A stretch of DNA of 64,000 nt from Flavobacterium celericrescens. GTDB lineage: Bacteria > Bacteroidota > Bacteroidia > Flavobacteriales > Flavobacteriaceae. The position numbers were made by a program, and so were the translations under genes. The stretch covers positions 62,001 through 126,000 of the forward strand of contig NZ_JAAJBV010000002.1 in assembly GCF_011392075.1 (NCBI RefSeq). The letters are read 5' to 3'. The notes below the pieces were generated by a model. It did no database searches. It had not been told where the DNA came from and was given only the letters and a program-made list of their open reading frames with translations. Of the stretch, positions 15,757 through 24,335 are shown in pieces (the first letter of the stretch is position 1; each line of letters opens with the position of its first letter).

Positions 15757-16560
15757 ATGGCTAGACAGAAAGGCGTTTTAAAGTATGTGGGGACTCTTGG
15801 AGATGTTCGCCACTTTAAAATTAAAGGACAAGAAGGGTACTTTGCCGGAATGGTAGGTGGACCTTCAGGGGAGCAAGTTTTATCAGCTCCAGAATTTGAA
15901 AGAACTCGTGAGAACATGAACGAGTTTGGTGCTTGTGCTAAAGCAGGAAAATCGGTTAGAACTGGTTTATCACAAATCGTGAAGCAAATGTCTGATACGC
16001 AAGTAGCAGGACGTTTAACAGCTATCATGAAGAAAATCAATTTGGAAGACCAAACCGAAGCCAGAGGGTATCGTAAAATTGAGATTACCACTCAAAGAAA
16101 TTACTTGGTAGGTTTTGAGTTTGACAAAAACACTTCCTTAAATGGTATTTTCAATGCTCCTTACAGTGTTACGCATGACCCAGCAAGAAACACTGCTGAT
16201 TTTGTAATTCCTGCATTTAATCCAGCGAATTTGATTAATGCTCCTGCTGGTGCTACTCACTTTAGATTGATTCACACGCTTTCTGTTGTGAGTGACTTTG
16301 CTTACAATGCTGTAACGAATAGTTATGATCCTATTGACACAGCTCAAAATGAAGTGAGTGATGTTCAATTTAGTGGTTTCTTAGACTTGTATGCTCCTGC
16401 AACTGCAACTACCATTACAGCAACTTTGCCAAATGGTATTACACCATCAACAGATGTTACCGTTCTTCAAGGTATTGGAATTGAGTTCTACCAAAAAGTA
16501 GGTTCAAACTATTACTTATTTGCAACAGGTAACTGCTTGAAAATTGAGGACGCATTTTAA
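15757..16560 (+). CDS. Conserved mobile-element protein of unknown function (267 aa)
   Basis: The protein begins MARQKGVLKYVGTLGDVRHF and is rich in beta strands, with a Gly/Ala-rich N-terminal third and a C-terminal domain full of Thr/Val strands (FSGFLDLYAPATATTITATL). No signal peptide. It heads a four-gene rightward module and has its own terminator at 16574-16606. I recall similar proteins next to DUF5675 genes in Flavobacterium mobile elements, but no function is established. A structural, phage-like role is one possibility; I see no capsid hallmark. Confidence 0.75.
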   Translation: MARQKGVLKYVGTLGDVRHFKIKGQEGYFAGMVGGPSGEQVLSAPEFERTRENMNEFGACAKAGKSVRTGLSQIVKQMSDTQVAGRLTAIMKKINLEDQTEARGYRKIEITTQRNYLVGFEFDKNTSLNGIFNAPYSVTHDPARNTADFVIPAFNPANLINAPAGATHFRLIHTLSVVSDFAYNAVTNSYDPIDTAQNEVSDVQFSGFLDLYAPATATTITATLPNGITPSTDVTVLQGIGIEFYQKVGSNYYLFATGNCLKIEDAF

Positions 16561-16573
16561 GAATCCTACTTAC

Positions 16574-16606
16574 AAATCCCTCAGAAGCTCTGGGGGATTT
16601 TTTGTT
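16574..16606 (+). terminator. Intrinsic terminator
   Basis: Stem AATCCCTCAGA with TCTGGGGGATT (one mismatch), followed by a T-run, 14 bases after the stop of the preceding gene. Confidence 0.8.
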
Positions 16607-16628
16607 TTAACTTACTAATTCAATTCCC

Positions 16629-17081
16629 ATGGAAACAAAAATCATTCGCGTAGCACAGGGCAAACAAAGTACCTTAAGCCAATTATATATCAACGGAGTA
16701 TTTCAATGTTATTTACTAGAGGATAAAATACGAACTGAAAAAATCAAGGAACATACTGCCATACCTACTGGAACCTATTCATTGCAGCTTAATACTTGGG
16801 GTGCAAAAAATGTCAACTACAAAAAGGCATTTGGAAAAGTTCACCAAGGTATGATTGAAATTACAGGTTTACCAAATTTCAGTTATGTGTATATCCATAC
16901 AGGAAATACGATTGAAGATACCGCAGGATGTCCGCTTTGTGGATTTGGGTTCCAACTTATCCAGGGCGATTACCGAGTTAATCAAAGTGTTATGGCTTAC
17001 CAAATGATTTATCCTAAACTAGTTGCATTAGCAAAGAACAAAGCAAACAAGATTAGTATCGAAAACAATTTCCAATTTTAA
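16629..17081 (+). CDS. DUF5675 family protein (150 aa)
   Basis: The sequence contains LSQLYINGVFQCYLLED, an AIPTGTYSLQL turn, and the signature YVYIHTGNTIEDTAGCPLCG (about residues 96-115). These are characteristic of the DUF5675 family. Members occur in prophages and mobile elements, often beside holin-like genes. The His/Asp/Cys arrangement resembles L,D-transpeptidase-type or cell-wall peptidase active sites, so a peptidoglycan role is inferred, not shown. There is no signal peptide, so it would need a holin or lysis to reach the wall. Two small membrane-protein genes follow closely. Confidence 0.82.
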   Translation: METKIIRVAQGKQSTLSQLYINGVFQCYLLEDKIRTEKIKEHTAIPTGTYSLQLNTWGAKNVNYKKAFGKVHQGMIEITGLPNFSYVYIHTGNTIEDTAGCPLCGFGFQLIQGDYRVNQSVMAYQMIYPKLVALAKNKANKISIENNFQF

Positions 17082-17093
17082 ACTTGTAATGCC

Positions 17094-17357
17094 ATGGAAC
17101 AAGCTCCACAATTAATGGTACTTTTTGGAAGTTTAATAAGCTTATTATTATCGGTTGTAGCCTATTTTATCAAACAATTGCACACAGATTTCAAAAGAAT
17201 GGAAAAAGACCTTGTTGAAGTAAAAACCATGGCATTATTAATCAAAACCGAGTTTAAAAGTAGTAGTGATTTACTGAACCAAAAAGTAGATTATTTAGAA
17301 CACCGAGTACAAAAATTAGAATTAAACATTTTTAAAAATCACGAACATGAAAAGTAA
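17094..17357 (+). CDS. Holin-like small membrane protein (87 aa)
   Basis: One N-terminal membrane helix (LMVLFGSLISLLLSVVAYFI) is followed by a charged coiled coil (about residues 30-80, FKRMEKDLVEVKTMALLIK and LEHRVQKLELNIF). This architecture is common in phage-encoded spanin- or holin-like proteins and in small membrane scaffolds. The gene sits 12 bases after the DUF5675 gene and overlaps the next one by 11 bases, so the three are likely co-translated. Confidence 0.7.
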   Translation: MEQAPQLMVLFGSLISLLLSVVAYFIKQLHTDFKRMEKDLVEVKTMALLIKTEFKSSSDLLNQKVDYLEHRVQKLELNIFKNHEHEK

Positions 17358-17604
17358 TGAAATGAATATCGTTCAAAGAGTAAAAGCTCCAACACCAAAG
17401 TTTTTCAAAGTATTGAGAACAATTGGTTTAGCCTTGGCAACCGTTGGAGGAACTATCATCGCTTCACCAATTGCATTGCCGGCTGGATTAGTTGCAGCTG
17501 CAGGTTATTTGGTTTTGGGCGGTGGTGTATTGTCGGCAGTATCGCAAACCGCTGTACAAGATGACGACGAACCGAGAGTTCCACAGGAAGACAGGGTTCA
17601 ATAA
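17347..17604 (+). CDS. Small two-helix membrane protein (85 aa)
   Basis: Two hydrophobic segments are visible at about residues 25-45 (TIGLALATVGGTIIASPIAL) and 47-67 (AGLVAAAGYLVLGGGVLSAV), with a short acidic tail. Glycine-rich helices like these are typical of phage holins and small pore-forming peptides. It overlaps the preceding gene by 11 bases and is followed by a terminator at 17632-17661, so it ends the module. Function inferred only from shape and neighbours. Confidence 0.7.
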   Translation: MKSNEMNIVQRVKAPTPKFFKVLRTIGLALATVGGTIIASPIALPAGLVAAAGYLVLGGGVLSAVSQTAVQDDDEPRVPQEDRVQ

Positions 17605-17631
17605 ACCTAAATTTGCTTAAAAATTGCAATC

Positions 17632-17661
17632 AAAAGCTCCTATTTCAGGGGCTTTTTTTTG
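17632..17661 (+). terminator. Intrinsic terminator
   Basis: Stem AAAAGCTCC with GGGGCTTTT followed by a run of T, ending the four-gene module. Confidence 0.85.
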
Positions 17662-17773
17662 TTTTATACCCAATTGCATCGCTTTTTCCAATTTTATTTA
17701 ATTGGTGCGTTCATATTGCGGTTATGTATTGTTTTGCTTCGGGATAGGGATTGTTTTTGGAAATTTGATGAAA

Positions 17774-17804
17774 TGAAAAAACCTAGCCCATCGGGGCCAG
17801 GTTT
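17774..17804 (-). terminator. Intrinsic terminator of the DUF6943-like gene
   Basis: Arms AAACCTAGCCC and GGGGCCAGGTTT form a stem that reads into a T-run on the minus strand, just past the gene's stop. Confidence 0.75.
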
Positions 17805-17807
17805 GTG

Positions 17808-18230
17808 TTATTTGTTTCTGTAACGTTGTAGGATGGCGTTACGGATTTCGTTGATTAAGTGGATGTTTTTTGCGTGGTGTGCTTCTTGTTCTTGCAACAG
17901 CTTGAGTGCTTGGATGTTTTTATGGTGCAGCTCGTGTTCACGCATTAATCGGGTGGCTTTTGGATTGAACTCTTTTTTGAATTCATAGAGAGATAAGAAC
18001 GGAATAACCGAACCGCGAAGAAAAGGTATCCAGAATTTGGATTTCCATAGGCTCATGGCTATCCAAAAGATGTCCTCTTTTTGAGCTTCGGTTTGAAATA
18101 CAAGTACAAAGCTGTTTGTAAAGGGTTCGTTTTGAGGTTTTCCGCTATTCAGTCCTTTTGATAATACGAAAAAGTGCGGTTTGGCATAGTGCGCCCCAGG
18201 TTGGTGGGTTTTAATAAAAATAGTGTCCAT
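17808..18230 (-). CDS. DUF6943-like protein (140 aa)
   Basis: I start at the ATG giving MDTIFIKTHQPGAHY, because the upstream extension lacks the family's character. The segments HFFVLSKGLNSGKPQNEP, FWIAMSLWKSKFWIPFLRGSVIPFL and a Glu/His-rich tail match what I remember of DUF6943, a family found in Bacteroidota mobile elements, often near plasmid or transfer functions. No enzymatic motif is visible. The gene faces away from a 1 kb noncoding region with four large inverted repeats, so a role connected to that region (transfer or replication) is possible but speculative. Confidence 0.75.
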   Translation of the reverse strand: MDTIFIKTHQPGAHYAKPHFFVLSKGLNSGKPQNEPFTNSFVLVFQTEAQKEDIFWIAMSLWKSKFWIPFLRGSVIPFLSLYEFKKEFNPKATRLMREHELHHKNIQALKLLQEQEAHHAKNIHLINEIRNAILQRYRNK

Positions 18231-18371
18231 AGTACAAGGATTTAACAGGTTAACTTCCTTCGTCTTTCCTTCGTGATTGCCCGAAATGTGAATGGAAACC
18301 GAGATGCCCCACACACATTTTTGCAAAAGAAAAAAGGAAAAAAAAGAAAGCCGTCTTGCCTTGTGGAGGGT

Positions 18372-18505
18372 TTCAAAAAAGCAAGTTTTACGGGTAAAAT
18401 ACTACCCATATGCGTCTGTGGAAACGCTAAGTGGATGTTGTGGTATTGAAAATGTATGGGTGGAGATTTTATCCGGAACCGAAGGCTTGAACTTGCTTTT
18501 TTGAA
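18372..18505. repeat. Large inverted repeat H1
   Basis: Perfect 16-base arms at 18372-18387 (TTCAAAAAAGCAAGTT) and 18490-18505, about 100 bases apart. A smaller GGGTA/TACCC hairpin lies in the loop. Confidence 0.7.
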
Positions 18506-18721
18506 TACCCGGAACAAACCTTTGGCTTCTTTTTTATCCTTTTTTTTGTAAAAATGTTTACCCCAAATGTTCTTATGAAATGGGGTTTTAGGGGTGTTCA
18601 ATCGGGACTGGTAAACAAGGGTGTGGTTTTCTTTTTTTAGGTGGACGACCTCGACTACGCTTGGTTTGACAATGTTTCTTTGTGAAGATTAGAAAAAAGA
18701 AAAACACACTCTTGTGATAGT

Positions 18722-18817
18722 TTGATTTTTGAGGATGCTTTGAAAGTGTTTAGTATTCAGTTTTTAGTGTTCAGTGGAGTGCGTGAACTGGAAATGGGAA
18801 GCATCTTCAAAAAACAA
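18722..18817. repeat. Large inverted repeat H2
   Basis: Arms at 18722-18740 and 18799-18817 match at 17 of 19 positions. Confidence 0.68.
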
Positions 18818-18882
18818 TGAAAATTACGTTAGCGGTAGCGTTCCTATTATTCTTCGGGTGGGTGCGGCTGGGAGCGGATATT

Positions 18883-18957
18883 TTACATAATAACCCTTAT
18901 AACTTTCAGGGGGACTGCGTGGGGTGTTGGGAATGAATTATAAGGTTTATTATGTAA
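18883..18957. repeat. Large inverted repeat H3
   Basis: Arms at 18883-18902 and 18938-18957 match at 19 of 20 positions, with a GC-rich 35-base loop. Confidence 0.75.
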
Positions 18958-18971
18958 TAATAGCTTGGGAG

Positions 18972-19122
18972 TGGTTTTTGCGTGTTTTTAGCGTTTGTTT
19001 TTTGGATTGGGTGTAAGTGGATAAAAAAAGGCGGACTGTGCGCGAGGGGTTGGGAAAACAGGGAGCCTTTTTTTATTGACTTACTTTGGGTAAAACAAGT
19101 GCTAAAAACACACAAAATACCA
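18972..19122. repeat. Large inverted repeat H4 (long imperfect hairpin)
   Basis: Arms of about 60 bases at 18972-19032 and 19064-19122. The best segments are GTGTTTTTAGC (18982-18992) with GCTAAAAACAC (19101-19111), and ATAAAAAAAGGC (19021-19032) with its complement (19065-19076). The loop is G-rich. It could be a MITE-like remnant or a structured transfer or replication site. Confidence 0.68.
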
Positions 19123-19227
19123 CTAGTGCGGTGGGGAGCGTTGGACTGGGTGGGTGAAACTACTTCAGCGAAGCGTTCCTATTTAATTATTATTCTATTG
19201 ATATGCACAAAAAATAAATCGTTTTTT

Positions 19228-19671
19228 TTAAGATACTTTTTGAGATTTATTGTTTTTTGTTCTTTTATCAATAAAATCATCAACACAACCAAATTCTACT
19301 GCATCAAAGTAAAGTATTAGATTATCTACCTCATGCCAATGTTTTCTGGTTAGCACTAATTGGAAATTATCAATCATTATGTTTTTTAATACTTCACCTA
19401 AAGTACTTTTAGTTTCTAAACATGAACAATCTAAGCTATCTAACAAGCTTAATCTTAATGCCAAATCTTTATTAATGGTCAGATGATTTGGAATTATTTG
19501 TTCTATACCTTCATTAAATTCATACTTTATAAGTGTTGCAATTTCGTTAGGATTTTCCTCTATCAATTTTTTTAAGCTTGATTCGTTATTGATTAAATTG
19601 GCAAAAGAGGAACCGAATGAACTAGTATTGTTATTGTATCTGTCTTCTGTTATTAGAATTTCAATTTCCAT
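19228..19671 (-). CDS. Uncharacterised protein (147 aa)
   Basis: An ATG start at 19671 gives a soluble, acidic, mostly helical protein with no signal peptide. A cysteine pair (SLDCSCLET) lies near residue 83 and the tail is basic (KRTKNNKSQKVS). Hydrophobic periodicity and a full-length frame in AT-rich DNA suggest a real gene, but I recognise no family. It lies alone between the inverted-repeat region and the TPR gene. Confidence 0.6.
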   Translation of the reverse strand: MEIEILITEDRYNNNTSSFGSSFANLINNESSLKKLIEENPNEIATLIKYEFNEGIEQIIPNHLTINKDLALRLSLLDSLDCSCLETKSTLGEVLKNIMIDNFQLVLTRKHWHEVDNLILYFDAVEFGCVDDFIDKRTKNNKSQKVS

Positions 19672-20066
19672 AAATTATTAAATTAATTAAGCCTAAAGAT
19701 AAAAATATAATTGAAATTAGTGAAATGAAGCAAACAAAGAATTGATGCTAGGAATACTTGGATACCGATAGCTATCGGCACAGGCTAGGAGCGATTTTTG
19801 TGCAGCTGAATGAGATAATGAAATTTTATTTACTTTTCATCTATGAGCTTTAATAATTTACAATTATTTCATTAGCATTATATCGTTTTAGCTAATAGAT
19901 GCGTTATAATTAGTATCTCGTTTGATTGTTTAACCTCTTAATAAAGATTTATTTTGTAAATTAAACTATGATTTGATTATTAATTACTTTCATTTACGGA
20001 AAACCGTACACAATTATTAACCCAACGTATTAACTTTAATCACTTTATTAAATTAAATTCTAAAAT
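19672..20066. other. Intergenic region, 395 bp
   Basis: Contains a perfect 14-base palindrome at 19764-19777 (CCGATAGCTATCGG), of the dispersed-repeat kind common in this genus. The rest is AT-rich with no gene seen; it should hold promoters for both flanking genes. Confidence 0.6.
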
Positions 20067-20975
20067 ATGAAAAAACTATTCTTATATGCTTTTTTAAGCT
20101 TTGCCATTTCTTCTTACTGTCAAACTGCAGAAGACTATTTTAAAAGTGGTCTGTCTAAACTTCGATTAGAAGACCATGAAGGAGCCATTGTTGAATTTAC
20201 AAAAGCCATACAATTAAAACCTAATTATGTTTATGCCTACAGTAATAGAGGTGTTGCTAAAAAAGAATTAAAAGACTTTCAGGGAGCTGTTGAAGATTTT
20301 ACCAAAGCGTTAGAATATGAACCTAATTATAATCCTGTTTATTTTAACAGAGCTGATGCAAAATATAATTTGAATGATCTTGAGGGAGCTATAGCTGATT
20401 ATACTATTGCTATAAAATTAAAACCTACTGATGCAGAGTCTTATTATAACAGAGGAGTAATCTATTTAGAACTAAATGATTTTCCTGCTGCTATTGCTGA
20501 TTATAATAAATCATTAGAATTAGAACCTAATAATGATTTTGTTTACTTACAAAGAGGTTACGCTAAAAATGAAATTAAAGACTATGAAGGTGCTATCCAA
20601 GATTATTCAAAAGCAATTGAATTTAATGATGGAAATTTAGAAGCTTATTTTTTTAGAGCTTCTGCAAAAAGTGATTTAAATAACTATGTTGGTTCAATAG
20701 AAGACTACAACTTACTTATAAAATTATCACCGAATGACAGTTTTGCTTTTTATAATAGAGGTGTTGCAAAGAGTCAATTAAAGGATTTTGAAGGTGCTAT
20801 AGCTGATTACACGAAAGCTATTGAACTAGATTCTGAATTAGCAGATGCTTACATGGCAAGAGCTCTCGCAAAAATTGAATTAAAACAATTTGATGGTTTG
20901 TGTGCTGATTTATTAAAAGCAAGTGAAAATGATATTGAAAAAGCTAATACACTTATTGAACAATATTGCGAATAA
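20067..20975 (+). CDS. Secreted TPR-repeat protein (302 aa)
   Basis: An export signal (MKKLFLYAFLSFAISSYC) is followed by about eight tetratricopeptide repeats spanning residues 22-290. Each has the pattern AYSNRGVAKKELKDFQGAVEDF or a close variant. The repeats are unusually regular, suggesting a solenoid for protein binding in the periplasm. It lies at the edge of the defence operon but is on the opposite strand, with its own terminator at 21056-21121. Whether it works with that operon is unclear. Confidence 0.85.
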   Translation: MKKLFLYAFLSFAISSYCQTAEDYFKSGLSKLRLEDHEGAIVEFTKAIQLKPNYVYAYSNRGVAKKELKDFQGAVEDFTKALEYEPNYNPVYFNRADAKYNLNDLEGAIADYTIAIKLKPTDAESYYNRGVIYLELNDFPAAIADYNKSLELEPNNDFVYLQRGYAKNEIKDYEGAIQDYSKAIEFNDGNLEAYFFRASAKSDLNNYVGSIEDYNLLIKLSPNDSFAFYNRGVAKSQLKDFEGAIADYTKAIELDSELADAYMARALAKIELKQFDGLCADLLKASENDIEKANTLIEQYCE

Positions 20976-21055
20976 TGTTACTTGTTGTTTTAGAATTTAT
21001 AACTTTCTGATTCACGAATTAATCTGAATAGTTAATTTACATAATTAGATATTCT

Positions 21056-21121
21056 AATCTGTCTTAAATTTTGTCATTTCATATTCTTGAGAGACAAATT
21101 ATCTAAGACAGATTTTTTTAT
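21056..21121 (+). terminator. Terminator after the TPR gene
   Basis: Outer arms AATCTGTCTTA (21056-21066) and TAAGACAGATT (21104-21114), an inner ATTTTGTC/GACAAAT stem, then a T-run. Confidence 0.7.
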
Positions 21122-21207
21122 TGCACACTATTGGAATTTTATATAATTAGTTACTACAGTTATTTATCCAAATACATAAATAACAACCATTTACATTTTG
21201 TTAAATA

Positions 21208-22926
21208 TTAAATTAATTTAGATTTGTCAGTTGTAAGGGCAAAATAAATATCATTAATTTTGAGATTGTTGTAACCTATTAATGGGACTTTATTTGTTAC
21301 AACTACATCGTTTATTTCTGTTCCTGTACTCTCGAGGTCGTATAACCAAACATTGTCTTTGGTGTTGATTATTACACAATGTCTTCTACTTACTGTAGTA
21401 GAACCTGAGACTTTAATATCGTTCTGATTGTACTCTTCTCTTCCAAATTTTATTATTAGGTTATTTAATGCGCTAGGAGTTTGAACTTTATTATTGGTTT
21501 CTAATATTGTTATGGTATTTTCTTTCATATTGTTGAACTGAAAGTCCATAAATAATAGTTTTGATTTTAGTGTTGGTGATTTTTTAAAGTTATGGCTCAA
21601 TTCATTTTCGGTAATAACAGAAAGGTTATATTCAATAAATGGATTGTTTTTTTGTTCTGCTTTTGTTTTTGGAGGAATGGATTTGCCATTACTATTTAAC
21701 ACAAAAGCAATAAAATAATTATTGGCAAAACAAGGTAACGATGGATTGGCTTCCATAATCATTTTGGAAAGTTCCATCGCTGTTTCGTATCTATCCGTTT
21801 CGTAATAACAACGAATTAAAAGATTGTAGGCTTCGTAATCTGCTGGGTTTCTATGAAGATGGTCTGATAATAATCCTATAGCTATTGGATATTTTTTTGC
21901 TTCCAAATTAATCCAACCTAAATCCTTTTGAACATCAAGCCTTGGATTGAGTTTTAGTGCCTTTTCATAGTAACTTTTTGCAGCATCAATCTTTTGAATT
22001 CTTAAGTTGTATTTACCTAATGCTTGTAAAACCGCCACATTGTTTTTATATTGTTTTTGCGCTAATTCTAAAAAATTTAGAGCATTACGCCATTTATTAG
22101 TTTTTAAGGCTTTGTCTGCTAAGTCAACTAATTCAGCAGCTTTGAGGTTATCTTTATTAAAAATCATTGGAACTGATTTAGCTTTCAACGCTTCTTCCAA
22201 TTCAATCATAAATTGAAATCTAAGTTCAGGTGTTTTATTGATTGCTTTTAAGATTATTTCTTGTTGCCAATTCGGGAGTTTCTGAATTGGGAAATCAGTT
22301 GATTGGTGTTTTTCAATTATTTCTTCTCTTGATAATCCTAAAAAAGGGTTTTTCTTCGATAATAATTCCATTAACGTAACACCCAATGAGTAAATGTCAA
22401 TTCTAGGATCATTTGTACTTTTAAAATCCCAATTAAAAGATTCTGGGCACATATATGACCTGGTTCCCATGTTTTTATTAGCAACGCCAAAGTCTGCAAT
22501 CTTTATATTGCCATTCTGTGTAAAAAGTATGTTGTCGGGTTTGATATCGTGATGAATAATTCCTTTTTTGTGAATTATTCTTAGACTTTCTGCTAAAGTT
22601 ATTACCCAATCAATAGCTTCTGTATTTGTATATGTATTGCTATTTATTTTATCTCTCAAACTACCACCAGAACAATATTCCATTACAAGATAAAATACAC
22701 CCTCTTCTCTAAAGTGATGGTAGAAGGTAACAATATTTGGATTTTCAAATTTTGCTACTGTTTCAATTTCATGGATTATATTTTCTTGTAAAAATTTGTC
22801 TTCAGTTAATAATTGCTTGATCGCTACAAAACGATTTGACACTCTTTCTTTCGCTAAAAAAACCTTGCCAAAACCACCATTGCCAAGGTCTTTAATGAAA
22901 ATGTATTTGTTGTCGAATAGTTTCAT
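21208..22926 (-). CDS. Ser/Thr protein kinase with TPR and FHA domains
   Basis: The kinase domain (about residues 1-255) shows the G-loop GNGGFGKVF, lysine in VAIKQL, catalytic HHDIKPDNILF, IADFG and a short activation loop ending in CPESF. The usual HRD is HHD, so this is a non-RD kinase. TPR-like helices follow (about 270-400). The C-terminus (about 490-572) is an FHA domain (FGREE, SRRHCVI, STGTEIN), which binds phosphothreonine and could read the kinase's own marks. No membrane helix, unlike PknB-type kinases. The start at 22926 overlaps the upstream stop, so it is translationally coupled and last in the defence operon. Confidence 0.88.
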   Translation of the reverse strand: MKLFDNKYIFIKDLGNGGFGKVFLAKERVSNRFVAIKQLLTEDKFLQENIIHEIETVAKFENPNIVTFYHHFREEGVFYLVMEYCSGGSLRDKINSNTYTNTEAIDWVITLAESLRIIHKKGIIHHDIKPDNILFTQNGNIKIADFGVANKNMGTRSYMCPESFNWDFKSTNDPRIDIYSLGVTLMELLSKKNPFLGLSREEIIEKHQSTDFPIQKLPNWQQEIILKAINKTPELRFQFMIELEEALKAKSVPMIFNKDNLKAAELVDLADKALKTNKWRNALNFLELAQKQYKNNVAVLQALGKYNLRIQKIDAAKSYYEKALKLNPRLDVQKDLGWINLEAKKYPIAIGLLSDHLHRNPADYEAYNLLIRCYYETDRYETAMELSKMIMEANPSLPCFANNYFIAFVLNSNGKSIPPKTKAEQKNNPFIEYNLSVITENELSHNFKKSPTLKSKLLFMDFQFNNMKENTITILETNNKVQTPSALNNLIIKFGREEYNQNDIKVSGSTTVSRRHCVIINTKDNVWLYDLESTGTEINDVVVTNKVPLIGYNNLKINDIYFALTTDKSKLI

Positions 22927-22928
22927 TA

Positions 22929-24335
22929 TTAGATAAAAATTTCCGGCCAATATTTATTTAAAATACCCCAATTTTCTCTGTAGTATTTATTCTTTAAAGA
23001 TTTTCCTTTTGCTGTAAAAGATTTTATATAAAGATTACCTAAATCATCTCTACATTCAGAAGGTAAAATTTTATATTCAATCTTGTCATAGATATCATAA
23101 ACCGTTTGATAACCTTTCAAACCAATAACATCATTATTCTCTTTAAGTTGACTAATGTTATGTGCTTTAAAATATTTATTCCCCTTATATGTATAACAAA
23201 TTCCTATTAATTTATTTTCATCATTATCTATTAATAGATTGTTTATTGTGTTAGTTTTATAGACGCCATTTTTATATAAATCTCGACTTTTATTTAAAAT
23301 ACTTTTTAAAGTCACTTTATTAATATTGCCCTCTTCATTGTAGCAAACCAACAAAAAACCATTTCTAAAGGATTCATAAATAGGAACTGACCAAGTGAAA
23401 TTTGCAGGTAAATCAGTCAATTTATGGTTCCCATCCTGTGAAAGATTAAAATATTTAACTATTTCATCCTTTGAATTTGTTTTTTCTTGAATTCTATTAA
23501 GTGGTTCATTAAAAGTTTGACTATTTGAAAATGGAAGTTTTAATTCTTTAGGATTACATAAATCTTGAAACTTCATTTCAAGTTGCTTAACAAACCATTC
23601 TTTCTTAAAAAAACCAAGAGGTTTTGTACCACCTAACAAATTTACGAATTTAGATATTCTATCACCATTTTCTTTAGTTTCTTTAATGTCGTGAATTTTA
23701 TAAAATTCAAGAATCCCTAAAATTGCTTCTTTATGTCTAACATATGAGCTTCCACCAAATGTAACAGTTCTGTAACGATTGTTGTTAAAATAAATTTTTG
23801 ACAGCTCATATGGATCATCCATACTATCATCGATTGTTAAATGAATGGACCACCAAAGAGTAGTTAATGGGTAGTTAATCAAGTGTTTTTGAGATGATAA
23901 AGTCATCAACCAATGTCGGTTTATGTATGTTTCTCGTGAACTTTTTGATGGACTTTCAATTTCGTTCCACCTCAAATGAATGTACTTATACATATCAAAA
24001 TGATGCAAATAACTCCAAAAATCTATGTCAGAAGCTTGTTTGGGTGTTATTTTAATACTTTCATACAATAATTTTGCACATTCAAAATCAGCTTTTCTAA
24101 AATCATTAGACTTTTGATTAAGATTTGATTTGAAGGTGCTAATCATTTCATTCCCTAAATCTCTAGGAATTTCATAAAAATCACAAACAGTAAAATCATT
24201 ATTTTCAAAATGGTATTTAAACTCATTTTTATTTAAATAATATTTTATTATTGAGGAATCATCATTACTAATTAGATTTTTTAATTTCTCAACAACGCCA
24301 GTATTAAATTTTTTTTGATAATTCATATTATTCAA
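22929..24335 (-). CDS. DUF6339-like defence-operon protein (468 aa)
   Basis: A soluble protein. The central region (about 105-205) holds HHFDMYKYIHLRW, INRHWLMTL and a TLWWSIHLTIDD motif followed by YELSKIYFNN. From memory, this RLWW-type pattern is typical of DUF6339, a family that turns up beside ATPases and helicases in defence islands. No catalytic motif is recognised. It overlaps the upstream gene by 8 bases and abuts the kinase gene, so the four distal genes form a tight translational unit. Confidence 0.7.
   Translation of the reverse strand: MNNMNYQKKFNTGVVEKLKNLISNDDSSIIKYYLNKNEFKYHFENNDFTVCDFYEIPRDLGNEMISTFKSNLNQKSNDFRKADFECAKLLYESIKITPKQASDIDFWSYLHHFDMYKYIHLRWNEIESPSKSSRETYINRHWLMTLSSQKHLINYPLTTLWWSIHLTIDDSMDDPYELSKIYFNNNRYRTVTFGGSSYVRHKEAILGILEFYKIHDIKETKENGDRISKFVNLLGGTKPLGFFKKEWFVKQLEMKFQDLCNPKELKLPFSNSQTFNEPLNRIQEKTNSKDEIVKYFNLSQDGNHKLTDLPANFTWSVPIYESFRNGFLLVCYNEEGNINKVTLKSILNKSRDLYKNGVYKTNTINNLLIDNDENKLIGICYTYKGNKYFKAHNISQLKENNDVIGLKGYQTVYDIYDKIEYKILPSECRDDLGNLYIKSFTAKGKSLKNKYYRENWGILNKYWPEIFI

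Noticed and set aside
18242-19320. Several 70-120-residue frames on both strands in the inverted-repeat region
   Set aside because: They are Phe/Lys-rich low-complexity translations of hairpin arms and overlap each other on opposite strands; none has a protein-like pattern.
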